A stretch of 64,000 nucleotides of DNA from Rana temporaria (Eukaryota > Chordata > Amphibia > Anura > Ranidae), in the NCBI RefSeq assembly GCF_905171775.1, contig NC_053494.1:199267044-199331043 (forward strand), given 5' to 3'. Within the stretch, counting starts at the first letter, position 1. The number at the start of each line of letters is the position of its first letter. Below, one piece after another: positions 1 to 11,468 of the stretch. The notes beneath the pieces are model-generated. The model saw only the letters and a program-made list of their open reading frames with translations, did not search any database and was not told the origin of the DNA. The position numbers and the translations under genes were made by a program.

Positions 1-1053
1 AAATGGGGGTCATTGCAACTTTTTTTTTCTCGCACGCATTTGTGCAATAATTTTTCAACTGCCTTTTTTTAGGGAATAAACAGTTTCATGAATTAAAAAG
101 TAACAAAACAGTAAAGTTAGCCCAATTTTTTTGTATAATGTGAAAGACGGTGTTACGCCGAGTAAAGAGATACCTAACATGTCACGCTTTAAAATTGCGC
201 ACACTCATGGAATGGTGCCAAACTTCGCTACTTAAAAATCTCCATAGGCGACGATTTAATTTTTTTTACAGGTTACTATTTTTGAGTTACAGAGGAGGTC
301 CAGTGCTAGAATTGTTGCACACACTCTAACGCACGCGACAATACCTCATATGTGGGGTTTGAACGGTGTTTACATATGTGGGCGGGACTTGCATGCGCGT
401 TCGCTTCTGCACGCGAGCGACCGGGACAGGGGCGTTTAAAAAAAAATAAAAAATTATTATTTTATTTTTTACTTCATTTTTTTATTTTTACACTTTTTTT
501 TTACATTTTATTTTTTTTTGGTCACTTTTATTCCTATTACAAGGAATGTAAACATCCCTTGTAATAGGAATGTGTGTGACAGGTCCTCTTTATGGAGAGA
601 TGTGGGGTCAATAAGACCCCACATCACTCCTCCAGGCTTACAAGCATGAAATCGGTGGAAAAAAAATAACCGTTTACATGCTGACAGCCGCGATAGCGGC
701 TTTGTTTATTTCCGGGTACCGGGCGTGACGTCATAACGTCGCGCCCGGTCCTCCGACGGTCATAGAGATGACTGTGACCGTCTGGTCACAGTCATCTCTA
801 TGCTTCACCAACGAGCGCCGGCCAATTCGCTCTCCGGGCCCCCGATGGCACGGGAGAGCCCGGAGAAGCACCGGATGGCGGTGGGAGGCGTCCCCTCCAG
901 CTGCCTAGAAGAACGATCGAGCGGCGGGACCGCCGCTTTGATCGTTCTTCTGGTGCACAGAATCGCCGGCTGAAGAAGCTGCAGGCATCATTTAGATATC
1001 GCCACACAAAGCCGAGGACGTCCCAGGGACGTCCTTGGGTCTGAAGTGGTTAA
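1..1053. mobile_element. Right part of a TTAA-bounded DNA element, cut by the window edge
   Basis: The segment ends GAAGTGGTTAA, the same terminus and TTAA site as the elements at 12042, 22035 and 53800. It contains strong hairpins, for example 531-576 (ATTCCTATTACAAGG arms), 755-802 (GTCATAGAGATGACTG arms) and 908-952 (AGAAGAACGATC arms). No coding sequence is supported. The family is inferred from the TTAA site and looks piggyBac- or Kolobok-like. Confidence 0.55.
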
Positions 1054-1894
1054 CTAAAACTATTGCATTTCCATGTTCTGTGTTCTGTGGGAGACCAGAT
1101 ATAGTGAATGCAGGGTCCTGGGTTTAGTAACGCTCTAAGTAAACCTGTTGAGAATAGTGAAGGTATCACAGCCAAGAGAAGATCACAAGTGCCTCCCAAG
1201 GCCACTGCATTGATTTTTAAATCATCAAATAGCGGCACAGCTGTGACTAACCTACCTTTTCATCCCACCACACTGTGAGAATGTGATTCAGGGCAGCAGC
1301 CTTGTAAACAGGAAGAGGAGACACTTGCTATTATTTGCGCGTGCTACAAAATAAACTCGTATTTTTCTCAAACGCCAGTTCCTTTGAAGTATTGTTCTGC
1401 TCCAGTGCATACATCTGCCGTAGGGCCCCTGGCGGCGGTACGCTCGCAGAATCTCGTTACAGGAGCTGAAACTTTCCACGGAAGGGGAACTTGTGCGTAC
1501 ACACACTTCTCTCTCTCCCTCCGGGTCTCACCAGTGTTTAGAGCCTGCTCATATATTATATACTGGCCCAGCGCACTGTTTAGAAAGCTCCTTCTCTGTA
1601 ATTTCCTCCATAAGTGATTCTCAATCATCCCAAATAATTGTGTGCTGCTGGTTGATAAAGCAGCTTTTTCCTCTTATTGTAGCCAAAGGTCAAACAATAG
1701 CGACAAAGTATTTGTGTGTATATAGAGGATGGAGGTAAGAGGGTCACAGGATATTGTTCACATTGGGAATATAGGATGTACGGTAGGAGATGAAAACTTC
1801 ATACAAAGGAGCACTTTATTCTTCAAGTGTCATTTCCAGAGCAGCATCAGATTTTAGTTCTCTGGTGTGCTTTGCTCTTGATGAAAGCACGGTC
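1054..1894. other. Intronic DNA, nothing recognised
   Basis: Overlapping short reading frames on both strands around 1370-1640 have no recognisable similarity and are treated as chance. No repeat structure was noticed. Confidence 0.5.
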
Positions 1895-2205
1895 TTGCAT
1901 TCACACCTGAACGCGGCGTATGTTACCGCGATTTGCCGCGACAAATTGCAGCGTTTTGTCCCGCGATTTTCCGCAACAAAACGCGGCGTTTTTTAAGCCT
2001 AACATACGCCGGAGGGGTGATCAACATTGTCGGCTATGCCGAAATCCGCCTGAAAAAAAGGTTTTGAGCTTCAGGCGTACGGCGTTCGGCGTGGAGATGT
2101 GAACCATCTCCATAGCCGACAATGTTAAATCACCCCTCCAGCGTATTTCAGGCTGCAATAGCGTCGCGCTACAGGCGACAATACGCCTAGGTGTGAAGCC
2201 TAAGG
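1895..2205. mobile_element. Palindromic miniature element, TIR with TTCACACCT
   Basis: The left end reads CATTCACACCTGAACGC and the right end is its degenerate complement (GCCTAGGTGTGAAG). It belongs to a group with similar ends at about 28590, 61386 and 61942. Superfamily unassigned. Confidence 0.55.
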
Positions 2206-2443
2206 GACGGTTCACACTACTGCGTCTTCAAAATTGTGCGATTTTGCGGCGATTCGCGGCTGCAATTTCAGGGAATGCCAGTCTATAGAGCTGAATTGGC
2301 ATTGCACGGGGATCGCACAGGACCCCTTTTTAACGCAGCTTAGTTTCGCAACGCATTGATGTGAACGCCACTCATGGAAAACTGTTAGTAAAATGACTTG
2401 CGAATTTGAGCAATCGCACCGGATCAAGTGTGACCCGGCCCTA
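2206..2443. mobile_element. Miniature inverted-repeat element with GGGxCGGTTCACACT ends
   Basis: The ends GACGGTTCACACTACTG and GTGTGACCCGGCCCTAAA are imperfect inverted repeats. It lies directly beside the preceding element. Confidence 0.45.
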
Positions 2444-2488
2444 AAGCGGAGCTTTACCCATAACGGCTTAATAACAAATAATGTTCTT

Positions 2489-3089
2489 TAACCACTTAAA
2501 GGGGATGTGCCACGGGGAAAAAATATTAAAAGCCAGCAGCTACAAATACTGCAGCTGCTGACTTTTAATATTAGGACACTTACCTGTCCTGGAGTCCAGC
2601 GCTGATCGCAGCAGAGCACGAGCGATCGCTCGTCTCTCTGCTGCTCCCCCCTCCATCCACGCTCAGGGAACCAGGAAGTGAAGCGCTGCGGCTTCACTGC
2701 CCGGTTCCCTACGGCGCATGCGCGAGTCGCGCTGCGCCCGCCGATTGGCTCACACGCTGTGTGCTGGGAGCCGAGTGTTCCCAGCACACAACGGGCGACA
2801 GATGTGGATGTGACGGAATGCCCGTCTTTCGCCCGTAGCGTGTGGCCGGAAGTGGGTGCAGATATCTGTCTTTAGACAGGTGTCTGCACCCCCCTCCCCC
2901 CTGAAAGGTGTCAAATGTGACACCGGAGGGGGGAGGGTTCCGATCAGCGGGACTCCACTTTAGGGTGGAGAACCGCTTTAAGGACCCCTTCACGCCGATA
3001 TACGTCGGCAGAAGGGCACGGCTGGGCACAAGCACGTATCTGTATGTCCTCTTTAAGAGCCCAGCTGTGGGTTCGCGAGCGCGCATATT
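2489..3089. mobile_element. TTAA-bounded element fragment interrupted by a T2-like MITE
   Basis: The outer element starts TTAACCACTT and resumes with AAGGACCCC at 2980, matching the uninterrupted terminus near 22035. Between them, 2496-2981 is an insertion flanked by TTAA on both sides with ends AAAGGGGATG and CCGCTTTAA. The outer copy is cut off at 3089 by the next element. Confidence 0.6.
2496..2981. mobile_element. T2/Kolobok-like MITE nested in a TTAA element
   Basis: TTAA duplications at 2496-2499 and 2978-2981, with termini of the TTAAAGGRR type described for Xenopus T2 elements. GC-rich interior, no coding potential. The insertion site is the TTAA inside CCACTTAAGG of the host element. 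Confidence 0.55.
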
Positions 3090-3569
3090 TTAAAGCGGGA
3101 GTTCACCTGAAATTTTTTTTTTAACCTTAGATTGAGGCTCATTTTGTCAAGGGGAATCGGGTAGTTTTTTTTAAATCAAAGCAGTACTTACCGTTTTAGA
3201 GAGCGATCTTCTCCGCCTCTTCCAGGTATGGTCTTCGGGACTGGGCGTTCCTATTTGATTGACAGGCTTCAGACTGTCGCATACATCGCGTCACGAGTAG
3301 CCGAAAGAAGCCGAACGTCGGTGCGGCTCTATACGGCGCCTGCGCATCGACGTTCGGCTACTTTTGGAAAATCGTGACGCGATAGATGCGACCGTCGGAA
3401 GCCTGTCAATCAAATAGAAACGCAGCCCATACCCGGAAGCGGCGGAGAAGATCGCTCTCTAAAACGGTAAGTACTGCTTCGATTTAAAAAAAACTACCCG
3501 ATTCCCCTAGACAAAATGAGCATCAATCTAATGTTAAAAATTAACTTTTCGGGTGAACCTCCACTTTAA
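3090..3569. mobile_element. Snap-back MITE, ~480 bp near-palindrome
   Basis: The two halves are complementary over almost the whole length, from TTAAAGCGGGAGTTCACC to its complement GGTGAACCTCCACTTTAA. A short loop lies near GCGGCTCTATACGGCGCC. TTAA is present at both ends. Related in plan to 26691-27254 and 56745-57210. Confidence 0.7.
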
Positions 3570-4635
3570 GGGGAAAAAAGTGCGCGGTATACGCATATAC
3601 GATATTTAGAAAATAAAAAACAAACCTTTACAACCCCTTTTAATACTGGGAGATGGGTAGAGGGTGGAACCAAGGGACGGTGCTCAGGGGTGGGTAGGGG
3701 GGCGGAGGCAAGGAGTGACTCAGAAGGGGGGAGTACCTGCACCTAATCTCTGAGAAAAATGTGTGTATATAAAATAAATATATATGTTTTACACATATAC
3801 AATTTGTCTACATGTCAACCTATTATAAATATAGAGCAGGGTTTTTAGTAAAGCAGTGTTCCAATATATATCCTTTAATGTAAAAATTAGGAGCAAATTA
3901 GTCATGAATTATAACTGATGCTGTTAAAGTTGTCCTGGGCATCTAGCGATGGAGGAGCCTGCAGAGGGCGGTGCTGAAGTAGTGATCGGGTAGGTAATGC
4001 AAATCAAATAGTTTTCTGTAAGTTCTGCTTTAACGAAGACTTCAGCGAGGAAAGTGAGACCTCCTTTGTATTGGCCATGGCTTATAATGAAACTTTGAAC
4101 TCCTATATAGCAATTCCCTCACCAAAATCATATGAAATGATAATGTATGTTGACATCAAAACAATACTGAAATATCTATATTTGCAGACTGACACCCACT
4201 GGCTAACCGTCATAAATTTCATTTCTGAGCTATTCCTAATTCCTCTCATTGTGCTTATACTGAAGGTTTTGGTTGGATGACATGAAAGCAGACTGATTCA
4301 GAATGTGATTGGTTAACCACACCGGACATATTTTGGCTTCTTTCCTTTTCCTCTTTGCGAATTTGAAAGTTTAGGTGAAGCTGACATCACAAATACTAAT
4401 CTCTGTGGTAGGAAGACTGCGAGTCGTTGATAAGTAAATTATGGAAGACGATTTGGAGATTTAGGTTTAGCTGAGATGCCACACACGGCGAATGTAAACC
4501 GCATCACCTCCATAGAAACCATCAGAAGTATAGACCACTTATTGGCAAGCAATATAACTCAAAAAGGTAGAAAAGTAAAAGGCTGATGTTTGTTAAAGAG
4601 AACCGGTCATGGTTGAAGGTATGCACACATCTAAT
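3570..4635. other. Intronic DNA, nothing recognised
   Basis: AT-rich intron sequence. A 69-codon reading frame around 4071 shows no family resemblance. No repeat structure identified. Confidence 0.5.
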
Positions 4636-5206
4636 TACCGTATTTATCGGCGTATACCGCGCACTTTTTTGCCCTGAAAATCAGGGCAAAATCGTGGGTG
4701 CGCGGTATACGCCGATACCCGCTTTCCCGCGCCGAGTTTGAATACTGCGCCGACATATACCGAGCGCAGTACACTCGGATATAGTCGGCCAGTCTCGGCT
4801 CCTTCCGCGCTCACGTCCTGGACGTACAGGACGTCAGCGCGAGAGTTGCCGAGCCTGCCCGACAATACACGAGTGTACTGCGCTCTGTATATGTCGGCGC
4901 AGTATTCAAACTCAGCGCAGGAAACGAGCGGGGAGGACGCCGCAGACGGACCCCGGACCCGACGAAGAGGACACCCGAAGCCGCAGACGGACCCCGGACC
5001 CGACGAAGAGGACACCCGAAGCCGCAGAAGGACGCCGGACCCGACGAAGAGGACACCCGGACGCTGGACCCGACGAGGCCGCCGATGGACGCCGCGCAAG
5101 ACACCAAAAATGTAAGTACAAAAAAAACTTTTTTTCCACAGGATTCTGGCAACTTTAGGGGTGCGTGGTATACACGGGATCGCGTTATACCGCGATAAAT
5201 ACGGTA
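4636..5206. mobile_element. MITE with TACCGTATTTATCG inverted termini
   Basis: The ends are TACCGTATTTATCG and CGATAAATACGGTA. Inside is a second inverted repeat (about 4735-4790 with 4855-4910) and a 42-bp tandem repeat rich in CCCGACGAAGAGGACAC in about three copies (4940-5060). The open frames through the tandem region are repeat translations. Confidence 0.65.
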
Positions 5207-5324
5207 TTTAACCTTTAATCTAAATTCTTGGCAATTATAAAAACAAAAAATTAAATACAGTTGTGTTTTCATAGGTCAAATCTTTTTAATTGCAAGCAGT
5301 GTACCTGAATTCTGAATTGGTGTC

Positions 5325-5640
5325 AGCTTTTTGCAGGCCCTGTACAGCAAAGCTGGTAGAAACTTCAAAAGGATGGACAGCCGCAACTCTTGAGTTGTCT
5401 TTATTTGTAAAATCAATAGAAAATGCACCACAGAAAAGCAGCAAAAAAATGGGAAAAGAATAGCCTACGCGTTTCACACTGTCTCATGTTAGCCATGAAT
5501 AAGCACTGAGACAGTGTGAAATGCGTAGGGTATTCTTTTCCCATTTTTTGCTGCTTTTCTGTGGTGCATTTTCTATTGATTTTACAAATAAAGACAACTC
5601 AAGAGTTGCGGCTTTCCATCCTTTTGAAGTTTCTACCATT
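5325..5640. repeat. Inverted repeat with ACGCGTTTCAC core
   Basis: Arms 5355-5490 and 5505-5640 are highly complementary (AGTTGTCTTTATTTGTAAA and complement). The centre carries CTACGCGTTTCACACTGTC and GACAGTGTGAAATGCGTAG. It resembles degenerate pseudo-LTR pieces of Penelope-like elements, by analogy with 36260-37317. Confidence 0.5.
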
Positions 5641-5647
5641 TGCCTAG

Positions 5648-6067
5648 TGCATTGCCGGTGTAGTGTCACAGTCTGCTGCCTATCGTAGAATGCTGCGGAA
5701 GTCACGTGGCGGCCAACTGCGCATGCGAGATGCATTCCAAACGCAAGTGCGATTCGTTTCAATGGATTCACGACAGTACACACCAGCGAACCCAGCATTC
5801 AGGGCGACGTGGATTTAGAGGAAGTGGCCAGTCGGCCTCACGTCCTCGCTCTGCTCGCTCGGCCTCCTGGCTTTTTTTTTTTAACATCCTCCAATCCACG
5901 GGGAAAGAGCCTGGATGCCGACCGAGGTTTCACTGGTGTGTACTGTCGTGAATCCATTGGAACACATCGCACTTGCGTTTGGAACGCAACGCGCATGCGC
6001 AGTTGGCCGCCACGTGACTTACGCAGGATTCTAAGATAGGCAGCAGAATGTGACAATACACCGGCAC
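5648..6067. repeat. Inverted repeat around GGCCGCCACGTGACTT
   Basis: Arms about 5648-5790 and 5932-6067 are complementary, from GCCGGTGTAGTGTCACA to TGTGACAATACACCGGC. It adjoins the previous inverted repeat, so the two may be one composite element. Confidence 0.55.
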
Positions 6068-6401
6068 CCTTGGTTTCCTGAGAGGTTCTTGATTGCTTAG
6101 TAGACCCACCTGGAGCGGTGACTCCCTTTCCCTACAGCAAAGCTAGAGTGGAGGTGGAAGAAACGGCACAAGAAGCCAAACCATTCTTGTACTGACAAGG
6201 AGCATGCTGTTTGAAAGGGGGAAAACCGGGATAAGCTCATCGCTGTGCTGCTTCTCCTTTAACTGTCCAGTCATAGCGCAATGGTGGGTAGGGGGACCGA
6301 AAGTGAAACTGCAGCAGAGAAATTTTAAAGTATATGGAAAACCATCACCTTGTAAAACAACCCAGTCAGTTTAAAATAGAAATGAAAAGCAAAACATTTG
6401 T

Positions 6402-6506
<105 letters not shown>

Positions 6507-6949
6507 AAAAATATTAATACCTCCCCCCCCCTCCCTTTTCATAAATGATCACATATCTTCTAAGCTCCTTATGCAACTGAGAACAGAGAGCTGAGGAAGG
6601 AGAAAGAGCAGCACAATGAACATCCCAGTGAATGGCTGTGTGAGGGGGGTGTCCGGACAAGTCTGATCATTGGAGGAAAGCAGGTTGAGTTCCAAGCATA
6701 ACTAGAGAACGGACTATGCTGCACTCTCCTGCTTAGTGTGACAACATTTTTGAGTATAGCCTCAATGAAACCAAATAAACTATAAAATACAACTAATGCC
6801 ATCATCCAGAATAAATTATGCAAAAATGGGACCAGATTACCATAGGGTGAGGGCTGCTAATACCATCCAACCCGTGAATGAACACCAGTCAAAAGGAGTT
6901 GACTAGGACCTTTCTGGGCACTGATAACACAACCAAGAATTTAACATAA

Positions 6950-7700
6950 AAAAATTATAAAAAAAAAAAAATCATCATCAGTTTAGGCCAATACGTATTC
7001 TACATATTTTTGGTAAAAAAATCACAATAAGGGTATATTGATTGGTTTGCGCAAACGTTATAGCATCTACAAAATAGGGGATATATTTATGGCATTTTTA
7101 TTATTATTTTTTTTACTAGTAATGCCAGCGATCTGCTATTTTTAGCGGGACTGCATCATTGTGGCGGACAGATCGGACACTTGATACTTTTTTGGGACCC
7201 GTGACATTTATACAGCGATCAGAGCTAAAAAAATAGCCACTGACTACTGTATAAAAGTCACTGGCAGGGAAGGGGTTAATGGTAGGAGGGCGATCAAGGG
7301 GTTAAATGTTTATCCTAGGGAGTGTTTTTAATGGAGGGGGGGGGGGGGGGGACTGCCTGGAGGAGGAGACCGATTGTTGTTCCTAATCGGTAGGAACAAC
7401 AGATCTGTCTCCTCTCTCCTGACAGAACAGAGATCTGTCTGTTTACATCAGGGATCCTCAAACTACGGCCCTCCAGCTGTTGTGGAACTACACATCCCAT
7501 GAGGCATTGTAAAACTGACATTCACAGACCTGACTAGGCCTGATGGGAATTGTAGTTCCTGAACAACTGGAGGGCCGTAGTTTGAAGACCCCTGGTTTAC
7601 ATGGACAGATCTCCATTCTGTCTCTCTCAGGAGAGATCACGGGTGCCCGGTGGACACAGCGGCCGCCGGGCATGTGCATCAGCTCTTAGGATGCGTTAAG
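6950..7700. mobile_element. Diverged fragment of the ~985-bp TTAA family
   Basis: The stretch GTTTAGGCCAATACGTATTC, the AAAATAGGGGATA segment and the ATGGCGGACA-like segment match the core of the copies at 12042 and 53800, in the same order. It diverges toward the right and is interrupted by a small hAT MITE. Confidence 0.6.
7449..7594. mobile_element. hAT MITE with perfect 8-bp target duplication
   Basis: Termini CAGGGATCCTCAAACTACG and CGTAGTTTGAAGACCCCTG. GTTTACAT is duplicated at 7441-7448 and 7595-7602. The 8-bp duplication and CAGGG ends are typical of the hAT superfamily. Confidence 0.85.
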
Positions 7701-8627
7701 GTGAAAAAGCACAAACATTTACAACACCTTTAAAGGTCCACCTATTAGGAGATATTCTAGTGAGCAGCAGCTGGTGACATCTCCCGGCGCATGCACTCTG
7801 AAGGAATGGCATACCCGTTCCTTCAGAGCTGTGTGTTGTGGCCAAGACTCGCGTGACTACGCAGGAGTGACGTCATCGGGGCTCAGCCAATCGGACAGCC
7901 GGAGTCCCCAAACCTGGAAGCAAGACCGGGTAAAGATGGAAGCCACTGGAGGGCTTTGTTTTAAGGGAAAGTCTTTCATAATGTGCTAATATGTGGGGCA
8001 TACTAGTACATTATGATATTGCTTTGTTCTTTCTTACAGGAGTTTATTATCGCTTTTATTTATTTTGTTGTGTTTAGAGATCTGCTCTGATCTTACTATC
8101 ACAAGGTTACATCATGTGCGTTACTGAGATAATGTCTGATATGTGTGATGCCCAGTAACCTCCAAAATAGGGAACTTGATCATTTCTGACGTATGTGGAA
8201 ACGGGTTTTTTTTTTTTTTTTGCACTTCTGTCTTGCAAGTTGTTTACTTTCCCTGCCGTTATTTGTTTTCGCCGTCTTAATCTTCATCTAGAGATGAAGC
8301 CGAATTGAACATGATTTTAGGTTTGCCATCATGGACTTGTGCAAGCGTTACAAAGATTTTTACTGCCACCTAATGTCCAGCTGCTGCATTATTTGTTGAA
8401 AAGCCTTTTTTTGGCTTCTTTAAACTGGAAGAACCCTTGAAAGAACTTTTCAGTTCAGGGATCCCCTACCAAATCTATATCTACAGCTCATTGCTGTGAA
8501 GGTCACAGGGAAGAATACTCCTTACATTTGTAGTGATTGGAAATAATTCCCCACTTCTAGATAGCTAAAAAGATCGTTGGGGTCAGTGTTTACTCCTCTA
8601 AAATGCAGAAGTCACTTCTCTGGAAAA
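7701..8627. other. Intronic DNA with a possible MITE relic
   Basis: The part up to about 8000 shares words with 29920-30255 (TTAGGAGATATTC, ATAATGTGCTA) and may be another degenerate element. The rest shows nothing recognisable. Confidence 0.35.
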
Positions 8628-8687
8628 CTCTGGAGCAGAGGTCACCAAACTTTCTAAATAAAGGGCCAACTTTCTGTCATTTATAGC

Positions 8688-9421
8688 TGAATTCAGGTAG
8701 ATGAGCCCAACGTTAGGCAGGCGTAGCATATCTCTTATATACGCTACGCCGCCGTAAGTTAGAGAGGCAAGTGCTGTATTCACAAAGCACTTGCGTCCTA
8801 AGTTACGGTGGCGTAGCGTAAATGTGCCGTCCTAAGCGCGCCTAATTCAAATTGTGAAGAGTTGGGGGTGTTTTATGCTAATGAATCGTGACCCGACGTG
8901 ATTGAAGTTTTTTACAAACGGCGCATGCGCCGTCCGTGGACATATCCCAGTGCGCATGCTCCAAATTACGCCGCAAAGACTTATTGGTTTCAACGTGAAC
9001 GTAAATTACGCCCAGCCTCATTCACGGACGACTTACGCAAACGACGTAAAAATTGAAAAATTTGACGCGGGTCAGACGTCCATACTTGACATTGGCTGCG
9101 CCATCTTTTTGGTGGAATGTCTTTTTAGGCCTGAAAACGGCTTACGTAAACGGCGTATCTTTACTGAGACGGCCGGGCGTCCGTTCGTGAATAGGCGTAT
9201 CTCGCTGATTTGCGCATTCTAGGCGTTAATCAGCGTACACGCCCCTAGCGGCCGGCCTAAATAGACAGCTAAGATACAACGGCGCCCAAGGTCGTATCTT
9301 AGCTAGATTTAAGTGCATCTCAATTTGAGAATACACTTAAATTTACGTCCGCGCAGATTCAGAGTTACGACGTCGTATCTACTGATACGCCGGCGTAACT
9401 CTCCCTGAATCTGGCTATTAG
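8688..9421. mobile_element. ~730-bp MITE with GATTCAG termini, family copy 1
   Basis: Ends TAGCTGAATTCAGG and CCTGAATCTGGCTA, with subterminal ACGCCGGCGTA-type motifs. The interior has words such as GGCGCATGCGCCGTCCGTGG and TTACGTTCACGT shared with the copies at 13703, 49387, 51168 and 58031. No coding. Confidence 0.7.
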
Positions 9422-9790
9422 ACTTTAGGGGGCCGGACTGTGGCCAGTGAGAGTAGAAAACGTCCTGCGTCACCAGAAGTAAATAATGCATCAGGCTTGG
9501 TTGTCATTGGGAGTAAGAGAAAATGACATTGTGCCTGTGGTCACTAGGAGGAGGAATAGTGCCTCATTATAATGAAGACATCCTATCGCTCTACAAATGA
9601 AACAATGGGACAAGGTGATTTGTATGTGCCATAATCTCAAACAATAGAAAAATATTTGAAATAAAAATGAAAGGGATATGCAATTTTATTAATACAAATC
9701 AACACCTTTTCTAAAAATCACATCATATCAACTAACATCCAATCACAGAAGGGGTACACATATTATTAAAGATGTAAGCGAAGACAAGTA

Positions 9791-9829
9791 GATCAACACG
9801 TTTCGCTTAACATAAAGCGTCTTCAGGAT
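9791..9829 (-). ncRNA. Hammerhead-ribozyme-like motif
   Basis: The minus strand reads CTGAAGA, one extra base, stem II GCTT/AAGC with a six-base loop, GAAA, then CGTGTT. The flanks ATC and GAT pair as a 3-bp stem I. Core bases are intact. The spacing matches the Penelope copies. Confidence 0.45.
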
Positions 9830-10509
9830 GCAGTTTCTCGTTTTTAATGTAATATGTGGCAGCTTCAGGATAATGGCTAAATATTAATGATAGTCTGCAA
9901 CTGCAAGTTGTTCAGGAATATATGCAGAGATGTACAGAGGTATGTAGTCCAACAGTATAACTTCTATCAGTTATGACATATGGTCCTGTAAAGAAACTCA
10001 TCGCCAAAAAAGCACCCCAAAATCGTAAAAGGAATAAATAAAATCATGCAAAGGTAGCATTAGTCCCCCTAGATATAACGATCCTACTAGATATGATTAA
10101 AAAGGGGGGAATTTTGGGACTTTGCATGAGGCTGTAGATATATTGTGGAGGTAAATGAATAGAGGTACATATTTATTAATCATATAAATGCATAGCACAT
10201 TTAAAAAACGGAAATCACATTGGAGAAACAACATTTGTAATATTTCATAATATTCATACACACATAGAATATGTGCACATGTAATATAGGCATCAAGGGT
10301 ACAACAGTGTGTAGCAACCAGGCGCCACATAGTGGTCTGGATTGATTGATTGATACATTCAATGAGTTCATATCTGTACATATATCATCCAAGCAGCAAT
10401 TGCAAAGGTAATAAAATATCATAAAACCAGTAAAGCCATACAGAGATTGGGAAATGATGTTCATAATAATGTATTGATTGAATAAGGGCATATCTCTGCA
10501 TCCCTATTG

Positions 10510-10545
10510 CCCGACGCGTTTTGTGTATGGAACACTAATCAGGGG
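10510..10545 (-). ncRNA. Degenerate hammerhead-like motif
   Basis: Stem I (CCC/GGG) and stem II (GTGT/ACAC) pair, but the core reads CTGATTA and AAAA instead of CTGANGA and GAAA. The equivalents of G8 and G12, both needed for catalysis, are lost, so this is probably an inactive relic. Confidence 0.4.
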
Positions 10546-10859
10546 TGGATGCTTTGGGATATCTACAACATATAATGAGGTATAATTAATTAATCTGGTT
10601 GTGATCAAACATATCAAGGATGGGGCAAATGAGCCCATCCTGGGTACTTGCATGGAAACAATCGGATAAGGTGTGGTAGGTATGGAGCCAAGGCCAGAAG
10701 ATTAGTCAGTCGTGGGAGCTGAGGTAATGCAAAGCCGCATGATATGATGGCCGCTAAAGCCAAGGAATCCTACAAGCCTAGTAAACAAAGGGAATGGCTA
10801 GCCTCCACTTCCTGGTATGATGCAAAACAAGTCGCTAATCCATATAAAATGGTGCCTCA

Positions 10860-11110
10860 TTTTTATTGATATTGGTGGGAGGAATAGTGTCCCATCATTG
10901 GTGTCAGTAGTGAGAATAGAGCCCCATTTTTGGTGTCATTGAGGGGAAATGGATCCTTATCACTGGTGTCAATGGGAGGAATAGTGCTTGATCGTTGGGG
11001 CCAGTGGGAGGAATAGTGCTTGATCATTGGGGCCAGTGGGAGGAATAGTGCTTGATCGTTGGGGCCAGTGGGAGGAATAGTGCCCCACCGTTGATGTTCA
11101 TAGAAGGAAT
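10860..11110. repeat. Short array of a ~33-bp GGGAGGAATAGTG repeat
   Basis: Several units of the form GGGGCCAGTGGGAGGAATAG TGCTTGATCG lie in the hAT interior. They are related to the long array at 18800-20060. Confidence 0.75.
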
Positions 11111-11356
11111 GGTGCATTGTCAGTGAAATGGATTGTTTCGGTGGGAGGAATGGTGACCCAAGGGCCGGATAAAGGCAAGCAAAGGGGCCGCATTTTGGAG
11201 ACCACTGCTGTGGAGGAACCCTAGTTGAGAAAGGCGGATCTAGAAGGTTAAACCTGAGACATGCGCACTGTAGATAACTGTTGCTATAATCAAATATTTA
11301 ATCATGGCACTGCTGTATCCGAAGTTCCTATGTGTGATATGGAGTTTCTTCTACAG

Positions 11357-11468
11357 ACAGCCACAAGTCAAGCGGTGTTCGGCCTGCAGTCTGGAGTGTG
11401 TCAGCTCTTCCGGGAAACCCTTAGCAAAAAAGGGTTTGTGGAAATCCAGACGCCAAAAATCATATCGG
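11357..11468 (+). CDS. DARS1: DARS1 exon A (motif 1)
   Basis: The exon starts after a polypyrimidine-CAG acceptor and reads TATSQAVFGLQSG through GFVEIQTPKIIS. It ends TCG G before a GTATGT donor (phase 1). It contains class II motif 1, the dimer-interface helix and strand with its invariant Pro. An alternative AG four bases downstream (ACAG repeated) could shift the acceptor, but that would change the phase, so the first AG is preferred. Confidence 0.93.

Larger units (their letters stand above)
9575..10850 (-). mobile_element. Insertion resembling Penelope pseudo-LTR fragments
   Basis: The insertion splits the hAT interior between GTGCCTCATTATAATG and GTGCCTCATTTTTATTG, a possible diverged target duplication. 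It contains two hammerhead-like motifs on the minus strand and AT-rich sequence. No RT coding is present. The assignment rests on the shared motif only. Confidence 0.4.
8636..11207. mobile_element. hAT-type element, composite with two nested insertions
   Basis: Ends CAGAGGTCACCAAAC and TTTGGAGACCACTG. The flanks CTCTGGAG (8628-8635) and CTGTGGAG (11208-11215) agree at 7 of 8 bases. The interior holds copies of a GGGAGGAATAGTG repeat also found at 18800-20060. No transposase reading frame remains. It has been interrupted at about 8690-9420 and 9575-10850. Confidence 0.65.

Noticed and set aside
4644..5272. Overlapping Arg/Ser/Pro-rich frames on both strands
   Set aside because: They are produced by the GC-rich 42-bp tandem repeat and inverted repeat inside a MITE.
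5461..5530. Hammerhead motif at the centre of the inverted repeat
   Set aside because: GTGTGAAAYGCGTAGG is similar to the other sites, but the CTGANGA core is CTGAGAC and the flanks do not pair as stem I.
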